From positions 806,001-870,000 of the forward strand of contig NZ_LUVZ01000001.1 in NCBI RefSeq assembly GCF_001593385.1: 64,000 nt of DNA. Direction: 5' to 3'. Source of the DNA: Chryseobacterium cucumeris. GTDB lineage: Bacteria; Bacteroidota; Bacteroidia; Flavobacteriales; Weeksellaceae. Numbering within the stretch: position 1 is the first letter of the stretch; each line of letters starts with the position of its first letter. This document shows positions 53,112 through 62,638 of the stretch, in pieces. The notes below the pieces were generated by a model that was given only the letters and a program-made list of their open reading frames with translations, was not told the origin of the DNA and did no database searches. A program made the translations under genes and the position numbers.

Positions 53112-54116
53112 CTACATCCTTCTGCGCAATCCTTTCGTTGGCCTGTTTTTTTCTTCCTCGCACGATTCCTGTTTTTCTGCACCGTCATTTTTCTGTTTCG
53201 CAAGAACCTCTGCTTTTGGAGCAGGGACGGCTTGTCGCTGTTTCTTTGCCATTAGGTATGCATTCAGGTCTTTATGTTCCGCATAGATGTGTGAAAAGTC
53301 CTTTGCATGGGGATAAACCTTTAGAATTTCATTGGTTGCTTTCTTGCCAGTTTTATCATAATCCAGAAATAGATTGATCTCAATATAGCCTTTCAGGGCA
53401 TCAATGGCTTTTTTGAGTAAACTTGTCGAGTTGAGAACAAGCAGTTTTCCTTGATAGCTCCCTTTCATTTCAATGAAGGAGAGCGCGTCCATGAAGCCTT
53501 CTACAACGGCTACCTTGCCATCAGGAATTCCATCATGATGTCCTTGTTGAGCCCCAACGCTCTGGGTTGCTGGACTGATATTCAGGATTGAGATGTCCTT
53601 ACCAAGCAAAGCACCTTTGTAGTAGGGATTTCGGACTTCCCAACCTCCGGATTGGTTCTGAAATCCAATCGCATAATAGGATTTTTCTTTCATGGTAAAC
53701 CATATTTCCTTTACATACCTATATACTTTGGACGATAATCCTCTTTGACCAAGATATTGTAAAAGATTGGGGTGCGTCAGTTCCTGTACCTTATCTATCC
53801 TATATTCGGTAGGTGTTTTCCTAGCCTGATGAGATTGCTGGTGAAAAGAAGAAAAATTTTGAGCGGATGCCCATTCTAGAACACCTTTTACGGATATAGC
53901 CAGGTATTTCTGCATAAAATCCGTATTGGTTCCACCGATACCTTCGGAGAACAAATACCAGACATTAAGGCTCCTATCAACTTTGAAAGAGGCTTGGTAC
54001 TCAGTGCCGAAGGGACTGAGATACCAGGCTTCTTTTGCATTTTGACGGATTGGAAGGTGTCCGAGAGTATAGAGAATCTCTTCCAATCCTATGGAATTAA
54101 ATTGCTTACAGTTCAT
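53112..54116 (-). CDS. Toprim-domain DNA primase-like protein
   Basis: A 334-residue protein. The N-terminal region (LGHLPIRQNAKEAWYLSPFG) resembles the zinc-finger-derived start of plasmid primases but has lost the CHC2 cysteines. Residues ~185-290 form a Toprim domain: VAVVEGFMDALSF with the catalytic Glu and LFLDYDKTGKKA with the DxD metal site. The C-terminus is highly charged. It is the primase-like gene that accompanies relaxases in Bacteroidota mobilizable elements, probably priming the complementary strand after transfer. Single gene upstream of the relaxase in the same direction. Confidence 0.85.
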   Translation of the reverse strand: MNCKQFNSIGLEEILYTLGHLPIRQNAKEAWYLSPFGTEYQASFKVDRSLNVWYLFSEGIGGTNTDFMQKYLAISVKGVLEWASAQNFSSFHQQSHQARKTPTEYRIDKVQELTHPNLLQYLGQRGLSSKVYRYVKEIWFTMKEKSYYAIGFQNQSGGWEVRNPYYKGALLGKDISILNISPATQSVGAQQGHHDGIPDGKVAVVEGFMDALSFIEMKGSYQGKLLVLNSTSLLKKAIDALKGYIEINLFLDYDKTGKKATNEILKVYPHAKDFSHIYAEHKDLNAYLMAKKQRQAVPAPKAEVLAKQKNDGAEKQESCEEEKNRPTKGLRRRM

Positions 54117-54161
54117 GTGTAATATAATTTTTTAAGAAAATACTACTTTCTACGCTTCATA

Positions 54162-54208
54162 TACTTTACTAGGTAGTACTTTACTTTGCTTTGCTTTAAA
54201 TTACCTAA
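54162..54208. repeat. Short direct repeats, iteron-like
   Basis: TACTTTACT at 54162-54170 recurs at 54177-54185 (15-nt period), followed by TTTGC and TTTGC steps. TAGGTA and TACCTA flank the second half as an inverted pair. Confidence 0.35.
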
Positions 54209-54320
54209 TGGATCCCTTGCTTAATTCTCATACAATCGTCCATATTGCTATTTATTTTCTGAAAAAGAGATATTTCTGTATTGTTTTAGCAGTATATAAT
54301 AAATAATTCCTGTAAAATGC

Positions 54321-54355
54321 TTTTATTGTTGTAAAATCATTTTACAACAATAAAA
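54321..54355. repeat. 35-nt near-perfect palindrome
   Basis: Perfect 17-bp arms (54321-54337 and 54339-54355) around a single C. The arms begin TTTTATTGTTGTAAAAT. It is bounded by T/A-rich ends, so it could act as a two-way terminator, but arms this long and loop-less are rarely terminators. Confidence 0.7.
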
Positions 54356-54544
54356 ACGTGAACACAACACTTCAATAATAAAGTATTTCAAGATTTTTTG
54401 AAATAAACTATTGAGTTTAAGAAAATTTATAATTTAGTGCCATATTAATTAATTATAAAAATATTGTTTCAAAGAGAAAAATATAGTTTTCAATCAACAT
54501 TCTGAATTGAAATGATAAAATTTAAAAAAATTATAAAATAAAAA

Positions 54545-55839
54545 ATGGTTAAAGAATTTGAAACGGAAGGTTACTGGTGGAAACCAGAAAGTCCCGAAAA
54601 TCGAATTGCAGGAATTTTACATTATAAACCGAATTTTGAGACTGATTTAAGATTATTTGGTGATTTGGTATAGATTCTGATTTTATATTAAAGCAAATGA
54701 TTACAAAAAGTAATCCTCCTAAAATAATTTGGGGAGAAGATAAAAATGCTAATAAAATAACACTAATAGTTTTAAGTGTTGGAGAAAAACATCTGAATCT
54801 TTCTAGTACCTTTCCCTTGGTCCACTATAAAATTTTATATGTTTTTAAAGGTATACATCTGCTTTCTAAAGAAGATAATATTTTTGAGGAAATTGATTTG
54901 GAATTGGAATCTTTAACCCCTTGGATGAATTCATATCCTGTCCAATTATCAATTCCTATTGTAGATAATAAGCTAACAAATAACTTTACATTGTCTTATA
55001 CAAAAGATGAAAATAAATTGTTTTATGACATTAATGAAAATTTTGAACTCTCCATTAGTGCAATAGCTAATTATACTGATTTTTACAAAGAAGAAATTAC
55101 TGTAAAACAAAGGTATATAGTTACTATAAAAAGTGACAAACCTACCAGTTTCTTTCATTTAATTAATAAAGCACACAGATTTCAATCGTTCCTGAATATG
55201 GCTACATTTAACCATAATAGTTTTCTTAGTTTATGTCTTTATTCTTCAAATCATTTTCTCCAGTTAAATGATAACAAAAAAATACCTCTCCCTATTGAGT
55301 TATTTTTTAAACAATTTAATAAAACAATCACCAACAATAAGTCCTTAAATGAGAATTACTTATTTAGTTTCCATAGTATTGAATTTCAATTTCAAAATCT
55401 AATCAAAGAATGGTTTTCTTTTGACAAAAAAATAATGCCTATTCTTCACCATCTCATTGACAGTATACAAGATAAACCTATTTTCAAAAGTACTGATTAT
55501 TTGATTATTGCTCAGGCACTAGATGGATACCATCGTCGTTTCTTTGATAAGGAGCCGGAAAAAGATAAATCTCTCGAAAGCAGATTCAGAAATTTGAAAA
55601 ACTTCTTTGCTAAAGAAGTTTTAATCATTCGAGAAATTGACACAGAATATGCAGCAAACTCAAGAAATTACTATTCACATTTTTATAATAAGTTGCCCAA
55701 TGAGAAGGTAGCGGAAGGCATAGATTTATTTAACTTAACTAAACAATTGAGATACTTACTTATTTGTTGTTTTTTACATAAGCTTGGACTAGATAATATA
55801 AAAATCAACGAAGTCCTATCTAAACACTCGGAACATTGA
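54545..55839 (+). pseudogene. ApeA-like HEPN anti-phage protein, frameshifted
   Basis: ATG 54545 opens a frame of 42 codons (EFETEGYWWKPESPENRIAG), matching the ApeA N-terminal domain, and stops at a TAG at 54671. The following frame is open from 54667 (GIDSDFILKQM) through 55839. One extra G at about 54667 joins both into a 431-residue protein. The C-terminal HEPN-type RNase motif is intact: SRNYYSHF, R and H four apart (residues 323 and 327 of the downstream frame). ApeA is a single-gene anti-phage HEPN. The downstream part from ATG 54697 could still be made. Its partner may be the following PIN-like gene. Confidence 0.75.
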
Positions 55840-55895
55840 AAATTGATATAAACAACATTAAATGAATTCATTAATATTAATAATGACGTTACCAT

Positions 55896-57296
55896 ATGAT
55901 GAGAATATATTGTGATAAAAATATCTATTCAACAATAAAAGAAGGTAAGAAAAATTATAATCCTGCATTGAAGAAATTAATGGAACAGTTGAAGGATACT
56001 TTTATTTTTACTTATTCTCATGCTCACCATGAAGATTTAGCAAATTCTGATAAAGCATTTTGGGAGGAAGATTTACTACTACTGGAGCGATATGCGAAAG
56101 ACCACTATTTCAATTATGATCCGATAAGAAAATTTACTGATTGTTTATTGGCAAAGCCTACGGAATCTTTTTATGATACAGACTTTGATGTTGCTAAAAT
56201 TTTTTTAAGTTTAAAAAGTAATTTAATGGAGACTCTATTTCCACAAGCTGAAAATGGTTCGCTAAATGATTTAAAAGAATTTATGAATATTCTATGGGAC
56301 ATTTCTTTACCTCCATTTGAAAACATTGATCAAACAAGTAAAGAAAATAAAATTCTTAAAAAATTTTTTCCTAGCGATGATAATCTTACTATTGGAAATA
56401 TACTGGAATGCTTATTCAGCTCTGGAAAAAAACTTCTAACTGATAAACAAGAAGTCATTGATATAAAAAAGTCAATTGAAGAATATGTGAGCAGTGATAA
56501 ATATAGTTTTGAAAAATGGAAAGATCAATTTGATCTAAAATTTCAAGAAAATTTTAAAGACATTGCCTTTACAGAAATGATGAATAAAATATTTGACAAT
56601 ATTGATAGTTATAATGATTATGATAAATTCATTTTCTTTTTTAATTCTTTAGAGTTATACAATATTACTAAAGACAAGCCGCTTAGAAAAACACAATCTT
56701 TAAATAGTATAACTATTGATGCTAATCATGCATGGTATGCTTCTTTCTCTGATTTCCTAATAACAGAGGATAAAGGGCTTTCAACAAAGGCTTATATTAC
56801 ATACAAGTTTTTTAATATCAGAACTAGAATATATAACGTCAATGAATTTTTAGATAGAGGACCAACTTTTTTACGACAAGAAGAGAATAAGATCGATTCA
56901 TTTTTTGGAATTTTAGATTATGAGTTAGAAAATAGTCTTATTTTAAAAGATAATATAGACAATATTTTAATAGAACAATCTATAAGACAAATAAATTCTC
57001 ATATCTTTTTTAATTACTTTAATAGAATATATCGAAATAAAAATTCCATTACGTTATATTGCCAAAGACATGTAAATGCAAACTTTACAATGTACAGAGA
57101 AGCAGAACTGCTAACAAATAAAATTGTTAAATTATTTGGAGCTGACTGCGATCATAAAGGCTATTTTGATTTTTCAAACGAAAATCCAGAGAAAAATATC
57201 ATTAGAACGTGGATTTTCAACGAATTGAAAATAACATTTGGAAATGCTACTAATGATCATGGACATTGCTATTTTCTAGAATTCCTTATTGAATAA
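55896..57296 (+). CDS. PIN-like nuclease candidate linked to the HEPN gene
   Basis: A 466-residue cytoplasmic protein. The N-terminus IYCDKNIYS with Asp7, SHAHHEDLANS (~41) and the block DANHAWYASFSDFLITEDKG (Asp275, Asp286, Asp292) resemble the acidic residues of a PIN domain, with a long helical insertion (~55-265) between them. The C-terminal ~150 residues are mixed alpha/beta (RIYRNKNSITLYCQRHVNAN). The gene starts 57 nt after the HEPN gene in the same direction, which suggests a two-gene unit of nucleases. PIN assignment rests on motif pattern and is tentative; no named family is recognised. Confidence 0.6.
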   Translation: MMRIYCDKNIYSTIKEGKKNYNPALKKLMEQLKDTFIFTYSHAHHEDLANSDKAFWEEDLLLLERYAKDHYFNYDPIRKFTDCLLAKPTESFYDTDFDVAKIFLSLKSNLMETLFPQAENGSLNDLKEFMNILWDISLPPFENIDQTSKENKILKKFFPSDDNLTIGNILECLFSSGKKLLTDKQEVIDIKKSIEEYVSSDKYSFEKWKDQFDLKFQENFKDIAFTEMMNKIFDNIDSYNDYDKFIFFFNSLELYNITKDKPLRKTQSLNSITIDANHAWYASFSDFLITEDKGLSTKAYITYKFFNIRTRIYNVNEFLDRGPTFLRQEENKIDSFFGILDYELENSLILKDNIDNILIEQSIRQINSHIFFNYFNRIYRNKNSITLYCQRHVNANFTMYREAELLTNKIVKLFGADCDHKGYFDFSNENPEKNIIRTWIFNELKITFGNATNDHGHCYFLEFLIE

Positions 57297-57659
57297 ATAT
57301 TAGTTGTAAAAACTTTTGACAGTAAAACAATATTATACTAAGTGAAAAGAAGACACAGGAGCAACACTTAAGGATCTATATCATTTTCTGAACTATTCTT
57401 CTTCTTGACCGATTAATGAAAGGCAAGATACTTAAAGAATTTACCTTGTGGAAGGTAATGCTCTCAGCCTTCAAGTCGGGTATAGATTAAGTATTGATGA
57501 AATCTACTTTTACCCAATTATGGTATTAATAGAACTATTTCCCTGAATTTAAAAAGAAAGAAATGTATTAGTACGTGAATCGAAAAAATAAACTTTACGA
57601 TTGGGTATAGAAGCAAAAAAGCTACTTATTTATTTCTTATGCAATATCCTCAAAGCTTT
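57297..57659. other. Intergenic, possible decayed coding sequence
   Basis: A 363-nt gap between two convergent genes. A plus-strand stretch near 57440-57550 (IYLVEGNALSLQVGYRLSID) reads as protein-like but lacks a start and a family. Nothing else supported. Confidence 0.35.
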
Positions 57660-60545
57660 TTAATCGTTCGCCTTTTCTTGCATTAACTCAAGTTTATTTT
57701 CATAGATTAAACTTAGATCATTATCGTTATTAGCTTTAGCTAAAGATATCAAAAACTTATACATTTGTATGGTTTGAGAGTTTACTATTTCCTGCGATTC
57801 CAAGATCTCGACACATATTTTTTGATAAACAACAGCATTTTGAAGATTATTTTTGAGTAAAGAGTATTCTGAAAGCTTATTGTAATAACTAGAAAGCAGA
57901 AGGTCATTTCTCTTTTCAATAGGAATTAAATTATGATATTTAATAGCCTCCTTGATAAGCGATTCTGATTGATCAAAATCATTCATAATACGATGAAGCT
58001 CTGACAATATCGTGTATCCAACTCCAATTTGGGCATCATTATAAAAGTTATACTTTTTTCGTAGTGCAGAAACTTTATTGAAGCATTTAATGACGTTTTC
58101 AAAATCATCTATGAAAAGATATGCTTGAGCTAAATTATTTATTGTGGTTATAAACATTAGTAATGCTTTTTCCTTAAGGGAATAGGCTTTTTTACTAAAA
58201 ATCTTAATAGCTTTTTTCAGATATTCAATAACTTCATGTATTGAGGTTTCTTTATTTAAACTTAATGCCAAATTATTATAAATAGAAGCTAAAGAAATAT
58301 CTTCTTTTCCTAAATAGCCCTCGGTTCTTTCAATCAGATCTCTCCATAATTCTGAGGTATTTTCCCGGATAAAGAAAAAGGACGATAAATGTAGATATTC
58401 ATTTTCGAGCATCAAAAGCGGTTGGTAGATAATATTCGTTCGGTATTCCTCCTTAATTGTACTTAGAATAGATTCTGCATATTTTAAAAACCTGAAGGAT
58501 TCCTTTGGGGTATTATAACCGTCTGATAATCTACCGGAAAGCCAGACTGTATAATGGACTGAACTAGCAAAGGCAGCCTTCCCATTTCTTGTCGAGTATA
58601 CAATTGCATCTTGTAGCACTTTGTGTATTCGGATACTTTTTCTGTTATTTTCATATTGTATAAACCCTTTTTTTTCCAAAGAATTCGCCCAATTGATAAA
58701 TTGGACTTTATTCCCATCATAAAAATCCTTACCGCAGATTAGTATTAAATCTTCAATCACAATTTCCGAGGATGGTAACAATGAGAGATATTCAAGAAAA
58801 CACTTCTCGTCATTCTTGAGCCCCTCGATCGAAAATTTTTGAAGGATAAAGTCAAAAATTCGGACAGATTTACTCTCTTCATCGGACAATTCAATGTCTA
58901 TTTTTAGCAATTGATTATTGAGATCTTGCTTCTTTAAAGAATCAAAAATAAACTCTAATGTTAGATCAAATCCATTCTCGATTGTTTTGGCTACGAGCTC
59001 AATAATTAGATTGTTGAATTCAATATATTCTAAAAAGCCTTTAAAAACAGTATCATCTATCTCGTTTGTACAATGCATTTCGAATAGTTTCTTTGCATTT
59101 TCAAAATTCAGATGAGGAAGTTGAAAAGGAGAATATAATTTATAATGAGTACGAGAAAGAATTATTTTTTTCCAATTTCTTAAGCTAACAATTTTACTTA
59201 GGTTAGTGACATTTTCTACATTTTTCTGGATGTCCAGTATAATAAGATTGTTAGTTCCATATTTATCAAGCTCATTGACTATTATATTGAATTGTTGTTC
59301 AATGGTCAATTCTTTATCTAACTTGATATGTAAATTAGAAATCAAGAGTTCATTTAAAACTAATGCGGTATATAGAGACTCTTCTACATTTAGCCAAATA
59401 ACATTATTAAAATCATCTCGATATTTACTCAAAAACTTTTTTGCAAATGTTGTTTTTCCAACACCTCCAAAATTGTAAATTGATATTAGGCTCTTTTGAT
59501 TAAGAATATCATAAATTTCCTCGATCTCATTGTTCCATCCAATAACATCATCTATATTATTAAGATAGGGAATCAACGTAAGATCAGTTTTCTCTATTTC
59601 GTTAATTTTTAAGTTATTAAGAACTAAAGTATGTTTCTCTTGTATAGCTTCAATATTAATAAGCCTTTCTTTTAATTCTTCGATTTCAACCCCAATTAAA
59701 TGGATGAATTTCGCATCGATTTTATGTTTAATGTCAACATCTGTTAAATCTAAAAGCCTTTGTAAATCTAAAATAGTGACACATCTTTTAGAGACCTCAG
59801 TTTCTTGTGAACATCTATTGATCTCAGAAAGCAAAACCCTAAATATTATTTCTGTAGACCTACCATTGAAAGCTTTGTCATTTAGTAAGGTAAAGATCTC
59901 TTGTTTAAGTTTAGTGATAGCCACTTCTGTTGTTTGCTCTCCAAACTCCCAGTGAACAGCCCTACAGAAATCTTCAATAAGCAAATCGTCTTCAAAAATG
60001 GAACAGATATTTTTATAATTTTTATTTATTTCTTGCTTTTTATCATCTGAAAGATTTTGGCGATTAAGTTTCGATTGTCTGATTTTATTGGATTCACCTT
60101 TGAGTATCTCTTTGTTCTTTTTCTTTAAAACAGCCAAGTCGAGGTTATTATCAAAGACCTTTCTGTTAAACCATTTTTCCAATAATTTTTCATTTTGTGT
60201 AATACCAGAGTTGGTCACAAAAGAAAAAACAGGAAAGACATTATTCTGCCTATAGTCTAGGTAAGTAATAAAGAAGTCAAAGATAGATTGTTTGATTTCT
60301 TTGGAATTTAAACTGAACTTTGATGAATAGCATTTCAATTGGGTAAAAACATAATCATTCCCAACCTCTTTAATGTCATTATCCACTTCAGTATAAATAG
60401 GATTCTCAATACCATTTACAAAATTGGTTACCCATTTTTTTAAAAGGTGTAAATACTGATAATAAAAGCCTCTATTAGTAAATATGGCATCAGTATTTCT
60501 TTTAAAAAATTTTATTGAGTCTAGATCTATATCAATGTTTGGCAT
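57660..60545 (-). CDS. DUF4297-like nuclease / STAND NTPase / TPR protein (NLR-like defence)
   Basis: A 961-residue protein. Residues ~20-120 resemble the DUF4297/Cap4 PD-(D/E)xK nuclease: RGFYYQYLHLL, YTEVDNDIKEVG (Glu53, Asp55/57) and FTQLKCYSSKFS with Lys71. A helical link follows. An NB-ARC/STAND ATPase starts near 330: Walker A FGGVGKTT (~359-366, Lys364) and Walker B LIILD (~434-438). A winged helix (~560-650) precedes TPR-like repeats (~690-950; ALSLNKETSIHEVIEYLKKA, AQAYLFIDDFENVIKCFNKV). This is the layout of bacterial NLR-type anti-phage proteins (Avs, NACHT-like): phage protein sensed by the repeats, DNA cut by the nuclease. A promoter box lies at 60575. Confidence 0.83.
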   Translation of the reverse strand: MPNIDIDLDSIKFFKRNTDAIFTNRGFYYQYLHLLKKWVTNFVNGIENPIYTEVDNDIKEVGNDYVFTQLKCYSSKFSLNSKEIKQSIFDFFITYLDYRQNNVFPVFSFVTNSGITQNEKLLEKWFNRKVFDNNLDLAVLKKKNKEILKGESNKIRQSKLNRQNLSDDKKQEINKNYKNICSIFEDDLLIEDFCRAVHWEFGEQTTEVAITKLKQEIFTLLNDKAFNGRSTEIIFRVLLSEINRCSQETEVSKRCVTILDLQRLLDLTDVDIKHKIDAKFIHLIGVEIEELKERLINIEAIQEKHTLVLNNLKINEIEKTDLTLIPYLNNIDDVIGWNNEIEEIYDILNQKSLISIYNFGGVGKTTFAKKFLSKYRDDFNNVIWLNVEESLYTALVLNELLISNLHIKLDKELTIEQQFNIIVNELDKYGTNNLIILDIQKNVENVTNLSKIVSLRNWKKIILSRTHYKLYSPFQLPHLNFENAKKLFEMHCTNEIDDTVFKGFLEYIEFNNLIIELVAKTIENGFDLTLEFIFDSLKKQDLNNQLLKIDIELSDEESKSVRIFDFILQKFSIEGLKNDEKCFLEYLSLLPSSEIVIEDLILICGKDFYDGNKVQFINWANSLEKKGFIQYENNRKSIRIHKVLQDAIVYSTRNGKAAFASSVHYTVWLSGRLSDGYNTPKESFRFLKYAESILSTIKEEYRTNIIYQPLLMLENEYLHLSSFFFIRENTSELWRDLIERTEGYLGKEDISLASIYNNLALSLNKETSIHEVIEYLKKAIKIFSKKAYSLKEKALLMFITTINNLAQAYLFIDDFENVIKCFNKVSALRKKYNFYNDAQIGVGYTILSELHRIMNDFDQSESLIKEAIKYHNLIPIEKRNDLLLSSYYNKLSEYSLLKNNLQNAVVYQKICVEILESQEIVNSQTIQMYKFLISLAKANNDNDLSLIYENKLELMQEKAND

Positions 60546-60933
60546 TATATTTCTGAATTGGATTTTTTAGGTTCCAAATATATTGTTAATTGTTAGATTA
60601 CGGTAGTCTTTAAACATCAATTTGCATTTATATCATTATTAATGTTTAAGCCTTATCAACCATTTTCTAGTTAAAACGCCATAATTCAGCATCTGATTTT
60701 TTTTAAAGTAGGACTAATACAACAATAATCACTTTAATTAATATACCGTTCATCTAAGTTTTAAATAGATTAAATGAAAAATTTATATTTTTAAAAATCA
60801 GGCAAACTTTAAAGAATAAAATTTAAAAACAGATTATCAATTAATATTATTCCTTGGAAACAAGATAATTAATGAGTTCCGATAATATGATTTGCCAATC
60901 AAATGAACCTCTAAATGAATAAAAAGTCATAAA
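60546..60933. other. Intergenic, divergent promoter region
   Basis: A 388-nt AT-rich gap between the STAND gene and the Cys-rich gene. It holds the box at 60575; no plus-strand box is convincing. Confidence 0.45.
60575..60582 (-). promoter_or_regulatory. -7 promoter box of the STAND gene
   Basis: On the minus strand TATATTTG fits TAnnTTTG and lies 30 nt before ATG 60545. Confidence 0.55.
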
Positions 60934-62106
60934 ATGGAGCAAGAAAAATATTACTTTGAAAATCCTTCCTCTTCCTTAAAAATATTTTCCGAAATAGAGA
61001 TTGATGCAATAAGTACAGACTATAAAAATGGAGCTAAAATTCTAGAAATTAGAACAAAATATGGAATAACAAAAACGGACAGTTTTTTCAAACAATTGCC
61101 TTATAAGCTTAGTAGTGAAACTTGTGAATATTGTGATGGTTTTATCTATACTAAAATAAAAAGAACTGGTAGCTATATTGAGGAAGTTAAACTATGTAGA
61201 AACTGTAAACATGATAATTCTGGAAACTGTTGTTGTGAGCAATGTTCTAATAAAAAGAATGCCAAAATCAAGGAAAAGAGAAGAGCTTTGCAAATGATTT
61301 GGAATGATTTCTATATCGAAAACTATAATTTGAATTATACACTAAACGACCTAAGTATTTACGATGAAATTCATCTTGCATTGCTTATTGAGTCTTATTC
61401 AAATACAACAGATCTCTTAGATTTCTCCAATTTTAAGCAAAATAGGTTTCAAATACACAGAATTTCTCAGGAGTATTACTCAATAATAAGTAATTTTATT
61501 GACCGAAAAATTCTAATTCCTGATATGTATTATTTTGATTCTTTTTATTTATCAAATGAATCATTACCTAATATAAAATCGTCAGGAATTAATTGGATTC
61601 TCAATATAAATAAATCATCGGAGGGGTTATTTACACTTTCTGAACTCGCTACAATCATTAAGGAGAGATCTTATGGTTTTGAGGACAAGGAGGTATTATG
61701 GAAAGAAGTTTATTATTCTGAAGTTAAGGAATATATTGATTTTCAATCAGGTAAATATCTTAAAATAAAAATTGACGATCAGATTATTGAACAAATAGTT
61801 GACTATCTATTACCTAAGTTTCCACTATCAAAAGCCTATGCTTTAATATATTTTGCTATTAACTCTTCAATGCGATACATACATGATTATTCTGCAAATG
61901 AAAGAAAAGTAAATTCATATTTTCGGAATCGAATGAACGAACTCATGCTAAAATTTCAGGATCATAAAAACTTAAAAGATTATAATAGACCATTACAAAT
62001 TGAATTAAATTATTTTAATAGATATGTCCTTAAAAATATACTAAAGCAGGAAAACACATATTTCTATATTTCAACTGACAAAGTGTTTAATAATATGAAA
62101 GGATAG
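60934..62106 (+). CDS. Cys-rich (zinc-binding?) hypothetical protein
   Basis: A 390-residue cytoplasmic protein. Near the N-terminus are zinc-type Cys groups: CEYC (64-67), CRNC (88-91) and CCCEQC (99-104). The first ~60 residues (NGAKILEIRTKYGIT) are helix-turn-helix-like and could bind nucleic acid. The rest (110-390) is helical with no recognised motif. It stands alone, divergent from the STAND nuclease, and may belong with it. I do not recognise the family; no function is assigned. Confidence 0.6.
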   Translation: MEQEKYYFENPSSSLKIFSEIEIDAISTDYKNGAKILEIRTKYGITKTDSFFKQLPYKLSSETCEYCDGFIYTKIKRTGSYIEEVKLCRNCKHDNSGNCCCEQCSNKKNAKIKEKRRALQMIWNDFYIENYNLNYTLNDLSIYDEIHLALLIESYSNTTDLLDFSNFKQNRFQIHRISQEYYSIISNFIDRKILIPDMYYFDSFYLSNESLPNIKSSGINWILNINKSSEGLFTLSELATIIKERSYGFEDKEVLWKEVYYSEVKEYIDFQSGKYLKIKIDDQIIEQIVDYLLPKFPLSKAYALIYFAINSSMRYIHDYSANERKVNSYFRNRMNELMLKFQDHKNLKDYNRPLQIELNYFNRYVLKNILKQENTYFYISTDKVFNNMKG

Positions 62107-62638
62107 GTGCAATAATCAATAGGCTCATATTTATATCGATCTTATATCCATGTAAAAACATAAAAGTAAAGGCATTCACTTTATTGTTGTTTAAATTGCA
62201 TTTCTGACTTTATACCGTAGTCTTGAATATTATGTTTGAGAATGGTATTGTCTGCCTTGATTTTATGTTTTGATTTTTAAGTAAAAAAACGCAAAAATAA
62301 AGCCCTTGATGAATAATATTCTTGTAGTGCAGCAGTGTGAAGAAATGATTTATAAGATATATTATACTGTTATTCTTATGGATGTAAATTAGGAAACTAA
62401 AGGAAAAACAACACCTCTCAGTACAATAATAAATATCTATAACCAAAAAATGTGATTTTTGTTTTGTTTCAAATATCATAATTGCAGTAATCGCAAAAAC
62501 AACCTAATAAATTAAGAATTCAAATATTTTGAAAGAGAATTTGTCACTTAATACAGAGTCATCTTCATATAGAAATAGCCGGGTTCTTTTTGAAAAATAT
62601 AATGTTTAAATTTGTTTAATAAATCAATTTTTAGTTCT
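62107..62638. other. Intergenic, no gene seen
   Basis: A 532-nt AT-rich stretch. A minus-strand frame at 62210-62479 is low-complexity (Phe/Ile/Tyr-rich) and rejected. A promoter for the toxin module probably lies near its end; no clean TAnnTTTG was found. Confidence 0.4.

Larger units (their letters stand above)
54117..54544. other. Intergenic: direct repeats and long palindrome
   Basis: A 428-nt AT-rich gap between the primase and the ApeA-like gene. It holds the repeats at 54162-54208 and the palindrome at 54321-54355. No ORF. A replication or copy-control region of the mobile element is possible. Confidence 0.45.

Noticed and set aside
52958..53203. 81-codon frame overlapping the primase end
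   Set aside because: Overlaps the primase gene and the ncRNA terminator; basic and Arg/Lys-rich from out-of-frame GC-rich DNA.
62210..62479. 89-codon minus-strand frame
   Set aside because: Low-complexity Phe/Ile/Tyr-rich translation of AT-rich DNA, no promoter or neighbour logic.
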